From: Motacilla alba alba
Lineage: Eukaryota; Chordata; Aves; Passeriformes; Motacillidae
Assembly: GCF_015832195.1 (NCBI RefSeq)
Contig: NC_052018.1
Span: 34,686,115 to 34,750,114, forward strand
Length of the DNA: 64,000 nt
Reading direction: 5' to 3'
Shown: positions 37,781 to 50,675 of the stretch, piece by piece
How positions within the stretch are numbered: the first letter of the stretch is position 1
Layout of the letters: each line of letters opens with the position of its first letter
The notes under the pieces: model-generated
Told to the model about the DNA's origin: nothing
Database searches by the model: none
What the model saw: the letters and a program-made list of their open reading frames with translations, nothing else
Translations under genes and position numbers: made by a program

Positions 37781-40700
37781 TTAAAATAGTGCCTTGAGGG
37801 ATCCCAAAAGCTCTCATAGACTAGATTTCTCCAGAATGTTGTTATGATGTTATTGTTATCAAAAACATCTGAAATATGTCCCCAGAAGGGTTTTCTCTCT
37901 GTTATCTAAGGTACCCTACGGGTCTTGGTTACAACCCAGCCGCGCTCGAGAGGATACATTGCTACAATTTTATGGTGTAATTGAAGCCTACCGGAGTGAT
38001 CCGTGGAGTATTGGGAAATGTGGCGTACATATATTACCATAAATTGGCTGAACTTAGTTTTGGAGTAAAGTGATTTAAGTGGGTGGGGTCTAAACGAAAT
38101 GGCACTGGTAGCAATTACTTCGAGCTGCCAGTAGAACAAATTTCAGAAGACAGTGTCAGCGCATGTTATTACTTAGCTGGAGAAAACACTACGTACAGTC
38201 AGTATTGAAGAGTTGTGCACACCAAGTGATAATTGGGTTGTGTTGCATACAAAGACACACGGCACCATTTTTATTTGTTATATCAGGAGCAGAACACTGA
38301 CAGGGGATTGTGGTTTGTGACAGTATGAAACAGCAGGTTTTTTACTACTTCGTTCTTTTCTTTTTTTTTTCTCTCTTTTTTTTTTTTTAACCTAACAACG
38401 CAGAGATTTTAAAATCCTAAGTAGCCTGAAAGCTTGAGAATGCTATTAAAATAATGCTCAAAAGTTCAAGGTATCTTTTCTATGGGAAATCTCTTCCAAA
38501 ATATCTGTAAAATGGTGCCTTGAACCACTGAAAGCAGGTGTTCAGATTTGCACATTTTCAATATTGGTTAAGTCTCCTTCTTTTTTGCAGAGCAGATAGA
38601 GATTTTTTGATTTCAAGATTCAAAGGTTTTCTCAAATACAGTGTGTGACTATGGAGAGGAATTCAATTTCAAAAAAAGATGTAAAGTGTATATCACTGTT
38701 AGCAACCAGCATTAGGAGTCTGCGAACTTAGAATATTTCCATAAGAGAGACTCTCATATTCCAATAGTGAGAATATGTCCTTGCTTCTCAGCTCTGTTCC
38801 ATATTGAGTAGCAAATAAATAAACCATGGAGTTGCACAGAAAGATAATACTGTGCTCTTTAGCATTACTATAGTCCACTGTTCAAGTATGGACAAATTTT
38901 AGTAATACTTAGAAATTGTTTGTTACCACAAAAATGTTAACTTCAATGCCTGGGAATTTGTCATTAATGACATGATTTATGGCAGCTAGAAGCATGTCTT
39001 AGCAGAGGCACACAAACAATTTTTCCTCTGTACTTCACAATCAGTTATTGAGGTCATACTCCCAACTGATTTCAGAGGAAAGAAACAGTTGGGATCTAAC
39101 AATACTTCATGTTCCATTACTGGCATTAAGAGTGACTCTGAACTTTTCTTGGTAATACTGACAGGAGTTTAGAACAGCTTGACTTTAAAAGAGAAAATTC
39201 CTTTTAAACTGATATATTACAGAAGAAAAAAAAAAAAACAACTACACATACTGTTTTGGAATTTGTTGACTTCACACAGCAGAAACTTAGAATGATTTTA
39301 TTTCCTGCAAGCAGGATAGTTTTCAACTTTTTGCTAGCCAAAGTATTTAATTAGTGATGCAACTTTTATTAACATCTAGTGTACGTCTTCAGTGTGAAGC
39401 TCTGGATACTTTCTGAACTAGTCCATATTGCTATCAACAGTTACTGTCACTGAGATTCTCATCTGTGTCACCAAAAATTGTGATTGTTAATACTCAGCTA
39501 ATTTTATATCTTCATATTGTCAAAATATTGACGCAAAAGATAAGTCCGATAATCTGTACTATTGCCTTAAAATTTATCCAGTTTCTTAATAAAAACCTAA
39601 GGTGCTTTAAGAAGGTAAGACAAGAAGACTTTAGTACTCTTTAAATTCAGAGTGAAGGGATGTGATCTACCTAAAGCTATATTGCTTTTGGATTTAAAAC
39701 CAACCACCACTTCCCCAAAAATAACCCAACCCCACAAAACAGGAGTTCATGTTTGTACTGAAACACAGGAAATAAGAACCATCTTGAATAAGGATACACC
39801 ACGGAGGGAGCTGCTCAGGACTAAATAGATGGGGAGATGGGGTAGCCATTTCACAGGGTAGTTTTAGATGAAGTCCCAAAGTTGCTTGGTGTGCTGGCTC
39901 TGTGAAACCCAGGCTCACAGCTTGGGTGGTGGGGGTCTAGATGAGGGCCGCATACGTGGCTGGAAAGGGTTCTTGCTGTTAAAAATAACACAGAATCAGT
40001 GATGTCTTTCTTGACTCCTTGTAACTGTGCTTTCAATTTAATAATGAAAGCCTTAAAGAAGAGGAGATATATTAATGACAAACTGAATAGCCATTTTGAA
40101 GCATAAAGATAATTCTTAACTGAATTTGAAGTGAGAAAAATAGAGATGGTCTGTGTTAAGCTCACATTCAAACACACGTGGAGGGAAGGAGGCATGTGTG
40201 GGGCTGATTCATCACACCTCACCCCTGAATTCTGCCCCAGAGATGCCCATCTCTTGGCTGATGTAAGGCACGTAGACTCTATTTTCGTGCACTGAGGTGT
40301 GCTGAAAATCTGGGGGGTTTCTCACCACAATTATGCTTTTTTCTCAATTGTTTCCCAGTTTCTCCCGTCAAGTCTTCCAGTTCTTCAGCCAGCTTTGATG
40401 CCCTTTCCTCCTGCCTTCACAGGCCAGGCAGAGATTTAGACCCCAGCCTGTCTGTGCCTGAGCCTGCATCAGACCCAGTGCTGTTGTTCTGCTTCTCCCT
40501 CTTACTCTTAGGGCCAGTGGTACAAACAGAGCTCCTGGAGAGGCTGGCTGTAACCATAGTGATAGCAGCAGTCCTGAACAGATCTGTTTAGCTCTGGGGA
40601 GGGGGGGAAAAAGACTTTTCAAAGGAGAAGCATCCTCCTGACTTTGTATTAGCTTGATGGAGCCAGGTAGTTTGCATTATGCTTTCTCTACCATGCAACA

Positions 40701-41685
40701 GAAGTTGCAAAACAACAGTAAGTACTCAAATCATGCAATGCTCAGGAGTTTCTGAGCTTCTGCTGTCAAACATATGCTCGTTGATTGGTCTTGTGTCGGT
40801 TCTGTCCGCAGCTGTTCAGCCCCTGTACTCACCCCCCTTAATGGCATTTGTTTCAGTAGTTCCTTTAGTTGCTGTGACATAAAGCAGCAATGAGAAATTA
40901 AAGCAGTTGATCAATTTTCCGGTCAGAATGATGGTCTGAAAAGGATGTAGCCTGAATGTGTTTGTACATCCCAGGCAGAAGATTAATCTCATTTTGAAGA
41001 ACTACTTGAGCTACTGAATCTAAGAGAACAGCCATACACAGTGGTAAGGGTACAGGCTTGGTGGCATGAGTGTACACTCTGCATCCCATTGGAAGTGCCT
41101 TTTTTGTGTCTTTGAAGAACTTTGAAAATTAAAAAGTTAATTTAGATAAGAGAGAGAATTAATAGAAGAGAAAAGTTACACAAAGCATAGCTAATGAGCT
41201 CTTTTACTGCTGGTTAAGCCATGTCAGAGTGAGGTCATGTTCTGCAGAATATGGAGTGTCTGCATATTACAGAACTGATGGCTGCAGAAAGATGGTAATT
41301 GGCATGGTCTGTACAGATGATAAAGGTGTGTTCCTTCCCCTTACCCAGCACCCTGGTTCTCACAAGGATCACCTTAAAATCTGTATTTTCTTAGAGACCT
41401 CTGTTGACTGATGCATTAAGGGACCCCATCATCCACATCACAAGGACAGCTTTTGCTGCTGGAGTAGTTTTTTGGGTTATGTCTGGCAATAACACTGAGG
41501 TTAATAGACCAGAAAGGGGACAGATGGACATATGTATCAGAAATGGAGCAAAAGTCCTGTAATTGAGAGAGTCAGTACCTGTGAAATTCCTCACTATTTA
41601 TTTTGTAGTCCTGATAGAGCTTCCAATGCAAAAGTCTGGAGGTGTATTGCACTTCCACACAAGAGATTCAGACTAGGCATAAATT
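37781..41685. other. Upstream flank of SNAP91, no gene seen
   Basis: The first 400 bases after the island retain several CpGs (see findings). A pyrimidine tract lies at about 38338-38392 and an A-run near 39225. No exon or mobile element was recognised. Confidence 0.75.
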
Positions 41686-41750
41686 TGTCTTGTTTGTTTG
41701 TTTTTTAAGCTTTTGTTTGTTTGTTTGTTTTTAAGCTTTTGTTTTACAGA
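41686..41750. repeat. (TTTG)n with duplicated TTTTTAAGCTTTTG unit
   Basis: Two units, each a GTTT array followed by TTTTTAAGCTTTTG, lie in tandem. This is a simple repeat with a small duplication. Confidence 0.85.
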
Positions 41751-44700
41751 TTTATTTTAACAAGTCTATGTACCAAAAGCTCCCTAACTTCCTGCTTCTA
41801 AAGGTAATATGTATTCTAATATAGTCAATGTGGAAATAGCAGCTTTCTTTTGAGGGGAGGGGAGAATTAATTTAAGAAGGTTGCAAGTCAGCTTCAATAC
41901 AAACTTTTTGTATTCCATTGAAGCTGTTAATATTGGAAAGGAGAACATTTATCCAAAAAATTACATGAGGTTATACAGCGCTTCACAGACATCATAAAAC
42001 AGATTTGCAGGAGCATAGAGAAACAGATAATTGAGTACTAATTGCTGTTTAAAGTTTGTTACTCATTGACTAATTGGGAGTCATGTCTTTGAATACAAAG
42101 TAACTCTGAAGGTATTGATCCCAACTGCATCATTTCACCAAAGGGGGCAAGATGCTGCCTGAAATAAAATCAAAATTTCATACACCACAGAAATTTTGAT
42201 CTATGGAAAGGCACTAGGCTTTTAAGCTACCTTGACTTTGTGGACATTTAATTCTCCTTTTCAAGAAAAAACAACTTTTTTGGTAAAGAGGTATTATTTT
42301 GGTATTCATTCACGGCAGCATTTTGCTGTAAATGGTGAATTGTTGTATTAATAATAGTAATAATTGTACACCTATAACAATTGTATTTTTATACAAAAGT
42401 GGCTGTATCCTGGCTATGACCACCATGTATAGAGCCAGGGATGCTTCACTGACTTCTGTCTGCTCTGCCAGTGGAAGCATTAAATGCTGTATCTTACATT
42501 GAGCACAACTGGAACAAACTGGGCCTGAGAAGCAGCTGGCAATGGAGAAAGCCTCTCCATATTCTTCCAAAAAAGAAAAGGTTTTCAAGAGAAGGAAATT
42601 CCATTTCTTTGCTGCACTAAATCAGTAAAGGCTGCCATCCTGAAGCCTAAGCCTGGTCTCTCACCTGCTTCTCTGGCTCTTGGCAAATCCCCAATTTCTG
42701 CAAAAGCAGGGCTGCTTTTAAACAGTAGCTGTTAACATGCTGAATATTCCTTTGCAAATTATGTGCATTTACAGCATTTTTTTTGTTTTACATGTTGTCC
42801 AGTATCTGCAGGAGCTCCTGGACAGGGAGTGTTAGGCAAAAGCTATTAAGACAGTGGGCCTTCAGCCAGGTCCTGGAAGGGTGACCCACGCTCTCTTTAA
42901 GAGCTCTGTCAGGTGATGTGAACTGTTTACTTGAGCTTTTTGACATCCCAGAAGCAGGTTTGAACCAGAGAAGAACTTGGTGTGTCTTAGAATGAAGCTG
43001 ACCCACAAGAAGGAGGCTGCAGGGATTCAATAATAATTTTCCTCATGGTCCATGGAAGTGTGGTACCATCTGAACTTCAGGACTGAGCTTTCAGTCACGT
43101 ACTCCCTGCCCCATCTGCTGCTGCTCTAGGCTCAGAAACCCTCAGCTGTATAATAAAGTGACAGTCAAAGTCTTCTAGGAAATTTCTGAAGTTATAATTT
43201 CAGTGACAGATTTGTTCAGCAGAAGTTCAATAGATGCCAGATATATGTCAAATAGGACTACAACTTTCAACCCTGAGGGTAAAATAAATTTTAAGCAAAA
43301 AAAGATAAGGATGTATTTATAAGGAAGGGAGATTATGAATTGTGATACCTTGTGATCAAATATGACCTCTGCTCACTTGAAAAAAAAAAGCTGATTTATG
43401 CAATTAGATATATGAATGTATGCTAAGACTTACATATGCAAACATGCAAATCATTATCATATATTTAGCAACACTTCATTCCTAATAATTTTAATAATTT
43501 TGGTATTTTCAGTGCACGCCATAATTTTGCTAAGGGCTGTGAGCCTAAAACTCAGTCTACTAATGTAAGATCAAATTCTTCAGCTATTATGCTTTTGAAG
43601 TGGTAGTGTGACTGGTACAGCTTAGTGAGTTCTCACTTCCTACTCTTCCAGGCTTGAAGTTGCTCTTTAACTGAATCTGCACACCCACAAGAGGACATTT
43701 TTGATTGTACTGGCCTCCAGTGGCAACCTAAGAACCATTTTGGTTATGAGATGTAGTCAATCAATTCCTTCACGCCTTCTTCTTGACTTTATGACTTTCA
43801 CATTTAATTGGTCTTGCTTGCACAATACTGACTGTGTCACAACTATGTAAAAGACTAAGCCCTTCTGATTTTGGATTGCTCGGTAAACTAGGATCGTTAA
43901 CAACACTTTAATGCACTCAAGTGCATATATCTAGAAGCAAATCCTATAAGATTACTAGCTGGAAAGCTTTTACTCTGAAAAAGGATTAGAGGTCATTGCA
44001 GGCAAACAACATATTTGAACTTTCAGTGTGATGCTGTGTGGAAAGACCTTGTCAGGATTAAGACTTTGTAATCAGATACTCCCAACAGGATTGGAGTGTC
44101 ATTTCCATTTCTATATATGACTGGAATGACACTGGCACAACAACACTGTTTAAATTCCTATTTTCATGTCCTCTTTATGAAATTTTGAGAAAATGCATTA
44201 GAGTTTTAGAGGGCTCTTTCTGTCCTCCTTACGGAGAGGTCCATGCATACCTTCATGGTAGCTGTATACCATGACTGCCGGCTGCTTTACTAAAGGGGAA
44301 GAATTCTTCTCTAAATTGACTAAATTATTTGATAAAGTGGAAGCAGAAGAGAACGAATAATCTTTGTCAGAAGCACCTGTAAGAGGTGCTTTATTTTTGA
44401 CATGTTTTTCTGCCCAGATGTAGATGTTGCTACTAGTCCTGTGGAGAGAGAGATTCATCCTTTTGCAGAGAATGGTTGGTCAAACTACACCCAAGCCAAA
44501 AGATTTTCCACTGGCTCTCACCGGGTTTTTACAATTTCCAAACACAGACGACTGTAATAAATGGTGTTAAATGCTAAGTTCCCCTGCCCATTCTTTAGTT
44601 CACTGTGCAATCTGATAATGACCACCTCATTGGAAAAAACGTATTCCAGCACGGGAAGAAAATCGGCCCCTCCCATGTCTGCACACACCCCATGCAAGTA

Positions 44701-46899
44701 GGTATTTGGCATGGGCTATACCAATGATACAACCCTGATGCTCATAGCTGCTCTTTCTGCAGCTCTTCTATCTAGAGTACATAATGAGACCCTTCTTTCT
44801 TGCCCATGAGTTATTCCTCATTTCTTTCCATGTGTCTTCTTGTTGTGAGATGATTTTCTAGTTTCATCAAAACAGCTTATACTTGAAGAGAGATCCAGAA
44901 AAGCCGTCCTCAACTTCTTGAAAATTTGGGCTATAAAGAAACAGTGTGATAGATGAGGAGATGAGCTCATTTTATTCTAAAGACCATGGTAGGATCCTCC
45001 TCACACACTACACAGTTAGGTTATCACAAGAAAGCCTAATTTCTACAGGAGGTGCAGCACCTGATCTTAGTGAACTAAATTACTACTTAAAGAATATGCA
45101 TCAAAGTTGATTTCTTCTCCAGTTTAGTGTAATTGGGTAAGCACATTGTGGAAAAATACTGATTACCATAAGAAGTGCTTAAGCATCATCCTTAACAAAG
45201 CCAAACTGCGTTTATCCTGCTGCTGTGGAATACTCAATGTAGGAGGAAAACAAATTACCTGTTAATTGCTTTGAGTACTAAAAAAGGGACAAATATTTCC
45301 CGATGCCAGGTGTAGTTAATCCTGTGTGAAGAATAAGCACAGTATTATTGATATTTTTCAATCTTTATTTAGCTATCTAATGAGACAGTTTTCTAGAAGT
45401 GCTGAGTGCTGGCACTCTCCCTGAAAGTGATGGCACCCTGAGTATCTTGCAGCTCTAGAAAGTGTTGTTTTTTTTAAGATCCAAAGATTGACAGGAGCAA
45501 GTTATTGACCCTACCTCAGATTAGAAATTACATGTGAGAGAGCTAATACTGTGCTAAATTTGGGGTGACTTAGAGAATTCAAGGCTATTATTAGGAAAAT
45601 GCAATGCTCTCTTAGCATGCACACTTGTATATGTAGTCTGCATGGTTTGATCAAGAAACGCTGCTTCCAGTGTGCAGAATGGTGAAAATGATCTGCAGGA
45701 ACTGTGATAAAGGAAGTGATAATCCTGTACTCCCAGAGTGGAGCCACATAAAAGGAAGAATAGCAGAGTTTGCAAGAGCAGGAGGTTAAAGATAGCTACA
45801 AATTTTTATGCTTGAAAGAGAGGAGCAGCCTCTAGAAGCAAACAGGGATTGAGATCAATATGTAGACAGACAGTGCCTAACAGATCGTGTCTACTGGGCC
45901 CCTTATTTATATCCCTGTGTATGCAATCAAGTGCCTATGTGGGAATTTCAATCTAAAATAATAACTGATCCATGTGTAGCAGGAGCCCCATTCCTATGTG
46001 TCGTTAATAGAAAAATTACAGCTGTTACTGAATAATATTGACTGCTGACACTTTTCCTTCATAATGTAATTTGCTTTAGCCTTCACTTCTGTGGTGTCTT
46101 GAATTCAAAGAGCTCCAAGTACTCCACAAATGCTAATTTAACCTCCCAGCTTCTCTGTATGGAACATAAGTATTATTAAGCCCCAGGGACTGCCTTCTCT
46201 TTGTGTCAAGGAAGTGCTCACCACATTGCTGGTGTTGCTAGAGACCTTCCATAATAAGCTGTTTGCAGCGCAGGACACCTAAGGAGCAGAACCAGTAAAA
46301 GACTACCTTTGTTGTACAGGAAACAATTCTGATAATAATTCTTCAGGCCCTAAGTCTAAAAATGATCAGGCAAACACAGCTGAATGAAAAAAAAATTAAA
46401 AAAGATGCAGCAAGGGTGGCATATAGAAAATATGTATATTGTGCTGTGCTCCATTTTATTTTGGTGTACAAACAGCATTGATAAGCACATCAGTGGCTTT
46501 CAGGTGTAAATTACAGTCAGTAAGTCTTACTGCTGTACTTAGCAATTGAGAGTAAGGAAGTTCATCCTTTTGCATCCTTTTTTTTTTTTGTTTTTGCATT
46601 TACAGTGTCAGACTTGGCAGATCAGGGCAGAACACTCAGTATTTGTGGGTGTTTCATCTTGATGAGTTTGAGTGGGACTACTGTAGAGGGAGGCTAGCTC
46701 ACTGCATAATGCTAACATATTTACATGTCTTTTCAAATAATTGATAATTTCTATCCATTTAGTAAGCATTCATAGAATAAACAGATTTTTCTCTATGACA
46801 TGAACACATTGTTTTTTACTTACACAGAATTTCACCTGGATCATAAAGCTATTTGATAACTACACTACTCGTGAAAAGACAGAATGTGCACACCTTTCA
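41751..46899. other. Intergenic, no gene seen
   Basis: AT-rich unique sequence with scattered poly(A) and poly(T) runs (for example 43380 and 46579). The open frames of 60-90 codons here show no splice structure or family motif. Confidence 0.7.
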
Positions 46900-47160
46900 T
46901 TTAGACCAGTTAGTTCTGCATTTTATGTACATTAATAGTAGAGTCCTAATTAAATAAATTTATTTCTCACTAGGGGTGAACTGGTCTTTTTCTCTCAAGA
47001 CTGACATTGGAGAGTTCAGCAAATCCATTATGAAGGTTTAATATCCAGAATGCTTGACAGTCATTCTAATTACCAATATTGACTTTGGAATAGAGGTAAT
47101 GAAGTGGAATAACTCATTAACATTGCATCTTGTCTACATTATTATTAATTTAAACCATCC
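46900..47160. promoter_or_regulatory. Possible noncoding regulatory element rich in TAAT cores
   Basis: Within about 260 bp there are many homeodomain-type cores: CATTAATAG, CTAATTAAA, CTAATTACC, GGTAATG, CATTAAC and TTATTAATTT. The stretch is otherwise unique and free of simple repeats. Position about 10 kb upstream of the promoter would suit an enhancer. This is a composition-based guess. Confidence 0.25.
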
Positions 47161-50100
47161 TTTTTTGAAGATTAAAGGTAGTTTTTGAGGATCTGGATTG
47201 GCAAACAAATAACTAGCAGAATAATTGAGCTGCCAGTGCCCTTTCATGCCACTCCTGCCCTATAAATGAACTGGAAGCCTACCAGGTTCATCCCACAAGT
47301 ATTTTTAGTGGAATAAAAACAACATATGGATAGCATGCTGTCTCTTTCCAGCCCCTCAGCAGAAAAGATGGCTGATCTCAACCAGGAATTACAGTAATGG
47401 GGATGCTACGTCCCTTCATCATGTTTTTTCTAACCTGTATGAGCCAGAGAGAATCTCAGTGGTGACTGCAATGCATCAAATAGACCCCAGCTCAACTGTA
47501 GTGCTGAAGTTCAGTCTAAATTAAGTGGTGAGCCTTTATTTAAAATGCTAGAGCAGTTTGTAGAGTTAATTCAAACTTTAGAGATCACCTTGGTGCTTAG
47601 ACAGTTCGGATGATATGAGGCAGTGCAGAAATGTCCCTGCAGATTCTGATTTTTAGTGTGCTGGTTCTTCACTGCACTCAGAAATACTTGAAATGTTATT
47701 GAACTGTCTCAAAAAAAAAATCTGAAGGGAAAAAGAAGGAAGGTTTCTTCTGTGTATCACTGCTCACAAACTGGGAAAAACAGAATCAGAACTCTTTAAA
47801 CTTTCTTTTCCATTGTGCAGAGGCAGAAAAGGATAATTAGGTTACACCTTTTTCCCCAAATAAATCAGATACAGGCAGCCTTGCCCATGCATCCCTCACA
47901 CACTTACATTCTCTGCAATAGCTACATTTGAGAGTTAATATCTGATTGTATTGTTTTACAAATCAGCCATGTTCTGGTCCACTATTCATGTAGAAAGTTT
48001 TCATATAAATGCTTTATGAGAGCATAGAATATAAGAGAAGAGTATATAAAAGTACAGAATATAAATTGTTAACTTTTTACAGGTTTTCTTTATGTGTTTG
48101 ATGCAGGTGTTAAAGAAGAACCTGGCTTCATTACAGTAAGTGTAAAACCTTGCACAAAGGCTTTGTAAGAATGATGGGATTCTACTGAGACAGAGTGGGG
48201 TAAAGAAAGGCAGAAATTTCCAGGAAAATCAAGCATATGTGCAAGAATCCAAATATACCAGATACAGTAATTTTGGGAGCAGGGAGGGTTATTACCATTT
48301 TGTCATTTGCATTGCTTGGGGTTTATGGAAATTTTCAGAAATATCTCTTTTCACAGGTCTGGAAGCCAGGTTTAATATAACCTTGGCTGTCAATCCTCAT
48401 GCATAAAGCTGTAAATAAATAAGAATTCCCTCTGAAAATCACTGAGCCATCTTGAAGTTTGCACTGGATTTGCTGATTCTAAACAGTTAGATGAGTGGAT
48501 TCTTCATGATCTCTCAGCACTGTGAGTCTGTAAATTTGCTTCTGACTCATGTCCAATTCAAGACAAAAATAAATTGTTTTAGTCTTTTACGGGAAAATTG
48601 TACAGCCAACGTGTCTTTTCAAGTGCATATGCATCTTCAGATTGTGGTTTGTTAGGGTTTTTAAGCAAGGATAATTCAACTTTTTTCTCCATGTAACATA
48701 CATAGCAAATAAAGAATCAGATGATATTTCTGAGTGGATTTAACTATATTTCTCTTTTCCCAAAAGGACAAGACTAAATAACATAAGGTTCATAGCAAAG
48801 AAGATAAAATAGGATTTTTTTAAAACAATAACAAAAACTGCAGTCAACCTGCTTCAAGCACCCACTTAAAACAATAATGAAATCTGCAGTGAACCTGCTT
48901 TAAGCACCCACTCAAGGAATGAGTGAAAAACCAATCACTTAACATTTGATGGTCTAAAAATGATGTGTTGACATATACTCAGCTTGAAATCAGTTGAAGA
49001 TGCTTTGGGGATAGTATTTTAAGAGGAGGTTTCCTAAATAGATAATACAGTGATGCTTTTTACAGTACCAAACACATAAGTATTGTCTTAAAATAGTAAA
49101 AAATGTGAGATTTTCCTAGAAAAATAATCACTGGGGAAAAAAAAAAAAAGCTAAAAAATGTTCCGCTGCAAGTGGTGAAACACAAGATCATTGCAGAAGC
49201 ATTATTCTCCAGTTCTTACTCAGAATGGCAAAGTCCTTGTCTTTGGCTGTATTCTATAATCTTCTTCAAATTTACATGTGGTTTTAGCTCTCATTTACAC
49301 ACTGGTCACTGTTATGACAGAGTGCATTGTGCTAGCAGTGCCAAAAGTGTGACGAGATGGAGATTTACCTCTAGGAATGCAATTCATTTGTTGAAATTTG
49401 GACACTGAGCTAAGCTATTTATCTGCCTTCCAGCCAAGAAGTAGCAATTCTGAACTACACTCCATCTAACCATAAAAGAGATGTCTTCATAAAGATCAGA
49501 TGAATCCTGCAGGTATTTCTCTCTTGACAATGAAGGAAATACAGGTAATGAGTTCACAAACAAATATCCATGGTGTGGGCACCTAAAATGATCTAAGATG
49601 GGTGTTAGTCCCAGCATCACCAATTTAATTTAAATTCTGTGGCCTTTTCTTCCCCATTAATACTGTTGTTTTCCCTGAATGAATCCTGCAAAGCAGAGAG
49701 AAGGGGATAGGACCTTTGAAAAGTATTAGCTCTGCAAAACACATAACATATAGGAATATGTCCGGTGTCTTTGTACAGTGTTTTTGTATCCTACCAGTGG
49801 TTTCAAGAGTGTCACTAAATCCTTACAGCTGAAAGTCTCAAAGGCTTCTCAAGTGCAGGCTGAACACCTGGTCTTCAGCAATAATAATGGCTCTGGGCTG
49901 TATCAAAGGTCAAAATATCTGAGACCTGCTGAGCTGCTGAAAATACTCCAGAACATCCTCCTTTGCAGCCCTCTTTTATGGGAGAAAAAATGATTTTAAA
50001 ATGGTGAATTTAGAGCTCCCCACAAATCCTGAGTAAATAGGCTTTAATATTCTTCCTTGAAACTGAGTGGGAGAGGTGGGGAAAGACAAGGGAAAGGAAA

Positions 50101-50630
50101 TTCCTTCTGTTTTTCAGGCACAGATGGAGAAGGAACAGGACATCTGCAACTCCAGCGGGCTGCAGTAGTAGCTGCTTCTATGGAAGAGACCATCAGGAGG
50201 GTTTCTGACCTATTTGTGCCATGTGCTTTTATCTCATTACTTACATGACCCAGTAATACTAGAGCAGAGAAAGTTCTGATGTACTGTCTGCATTTCTGCT
50301 TCAGGGACTTCCCACTCACACGGCTCTGTGTCACACTGGTGATGCCACCTGTGTAAGTACAACTCTTAAGGATGAGTAGAAGAGATTTACCTTAACATCA
50401 CCATCCCATTCCCTCAGCAAGTAGAGTTTAACATGACAGGTTTTGCTAGAAATACAACACCAAGATCTTCATCCAACATAAATCAGGGTTGTTTTACCTC
50501 AGGAGAAGAAACTGTCTGCAAAATTTAGGGAAGATGCTCTGTACTGTTGTACCCAGTTTGGTGACACTTAGACCCAGTGGCAGCTCTGTCCCTGTCAGTT
50601 GGCAAGGCTGGCAGAAGAGACACAGTGGGA
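47161..50630. other. Intergenic, no gene seen
   Basis: It holds a 46-bp imperfect tandem duplication at 48821-48912 and an A-run near 49138-49149. No coding or mobile element signal was recognised. Confidence 0.7.
48821..48912. repeat. 46-bp imperfect tandem duplication
   Basis: Two copies beginning TAAAACAATAA and ending AAGCACCCACT differ at a handful of positions, so this duplication is older than the one in intron 1. Confidence 0.9.
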
Positions 50631-50675
50631 GTGTGTGTTTGTGTGTGTGTGTGTGCAATGTGTGTGTGCATGTGC
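50631..50675. repeat. (TG)n microsatellite, interrupted
   Basis: GTGTGTGTTTGTGTGTGTGT is followed by GTGTGCAATGTGTGTGTGCA. It is a dinucleotide repeat with three interruptions and is probably polymorphic. Confidence 0.95.
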
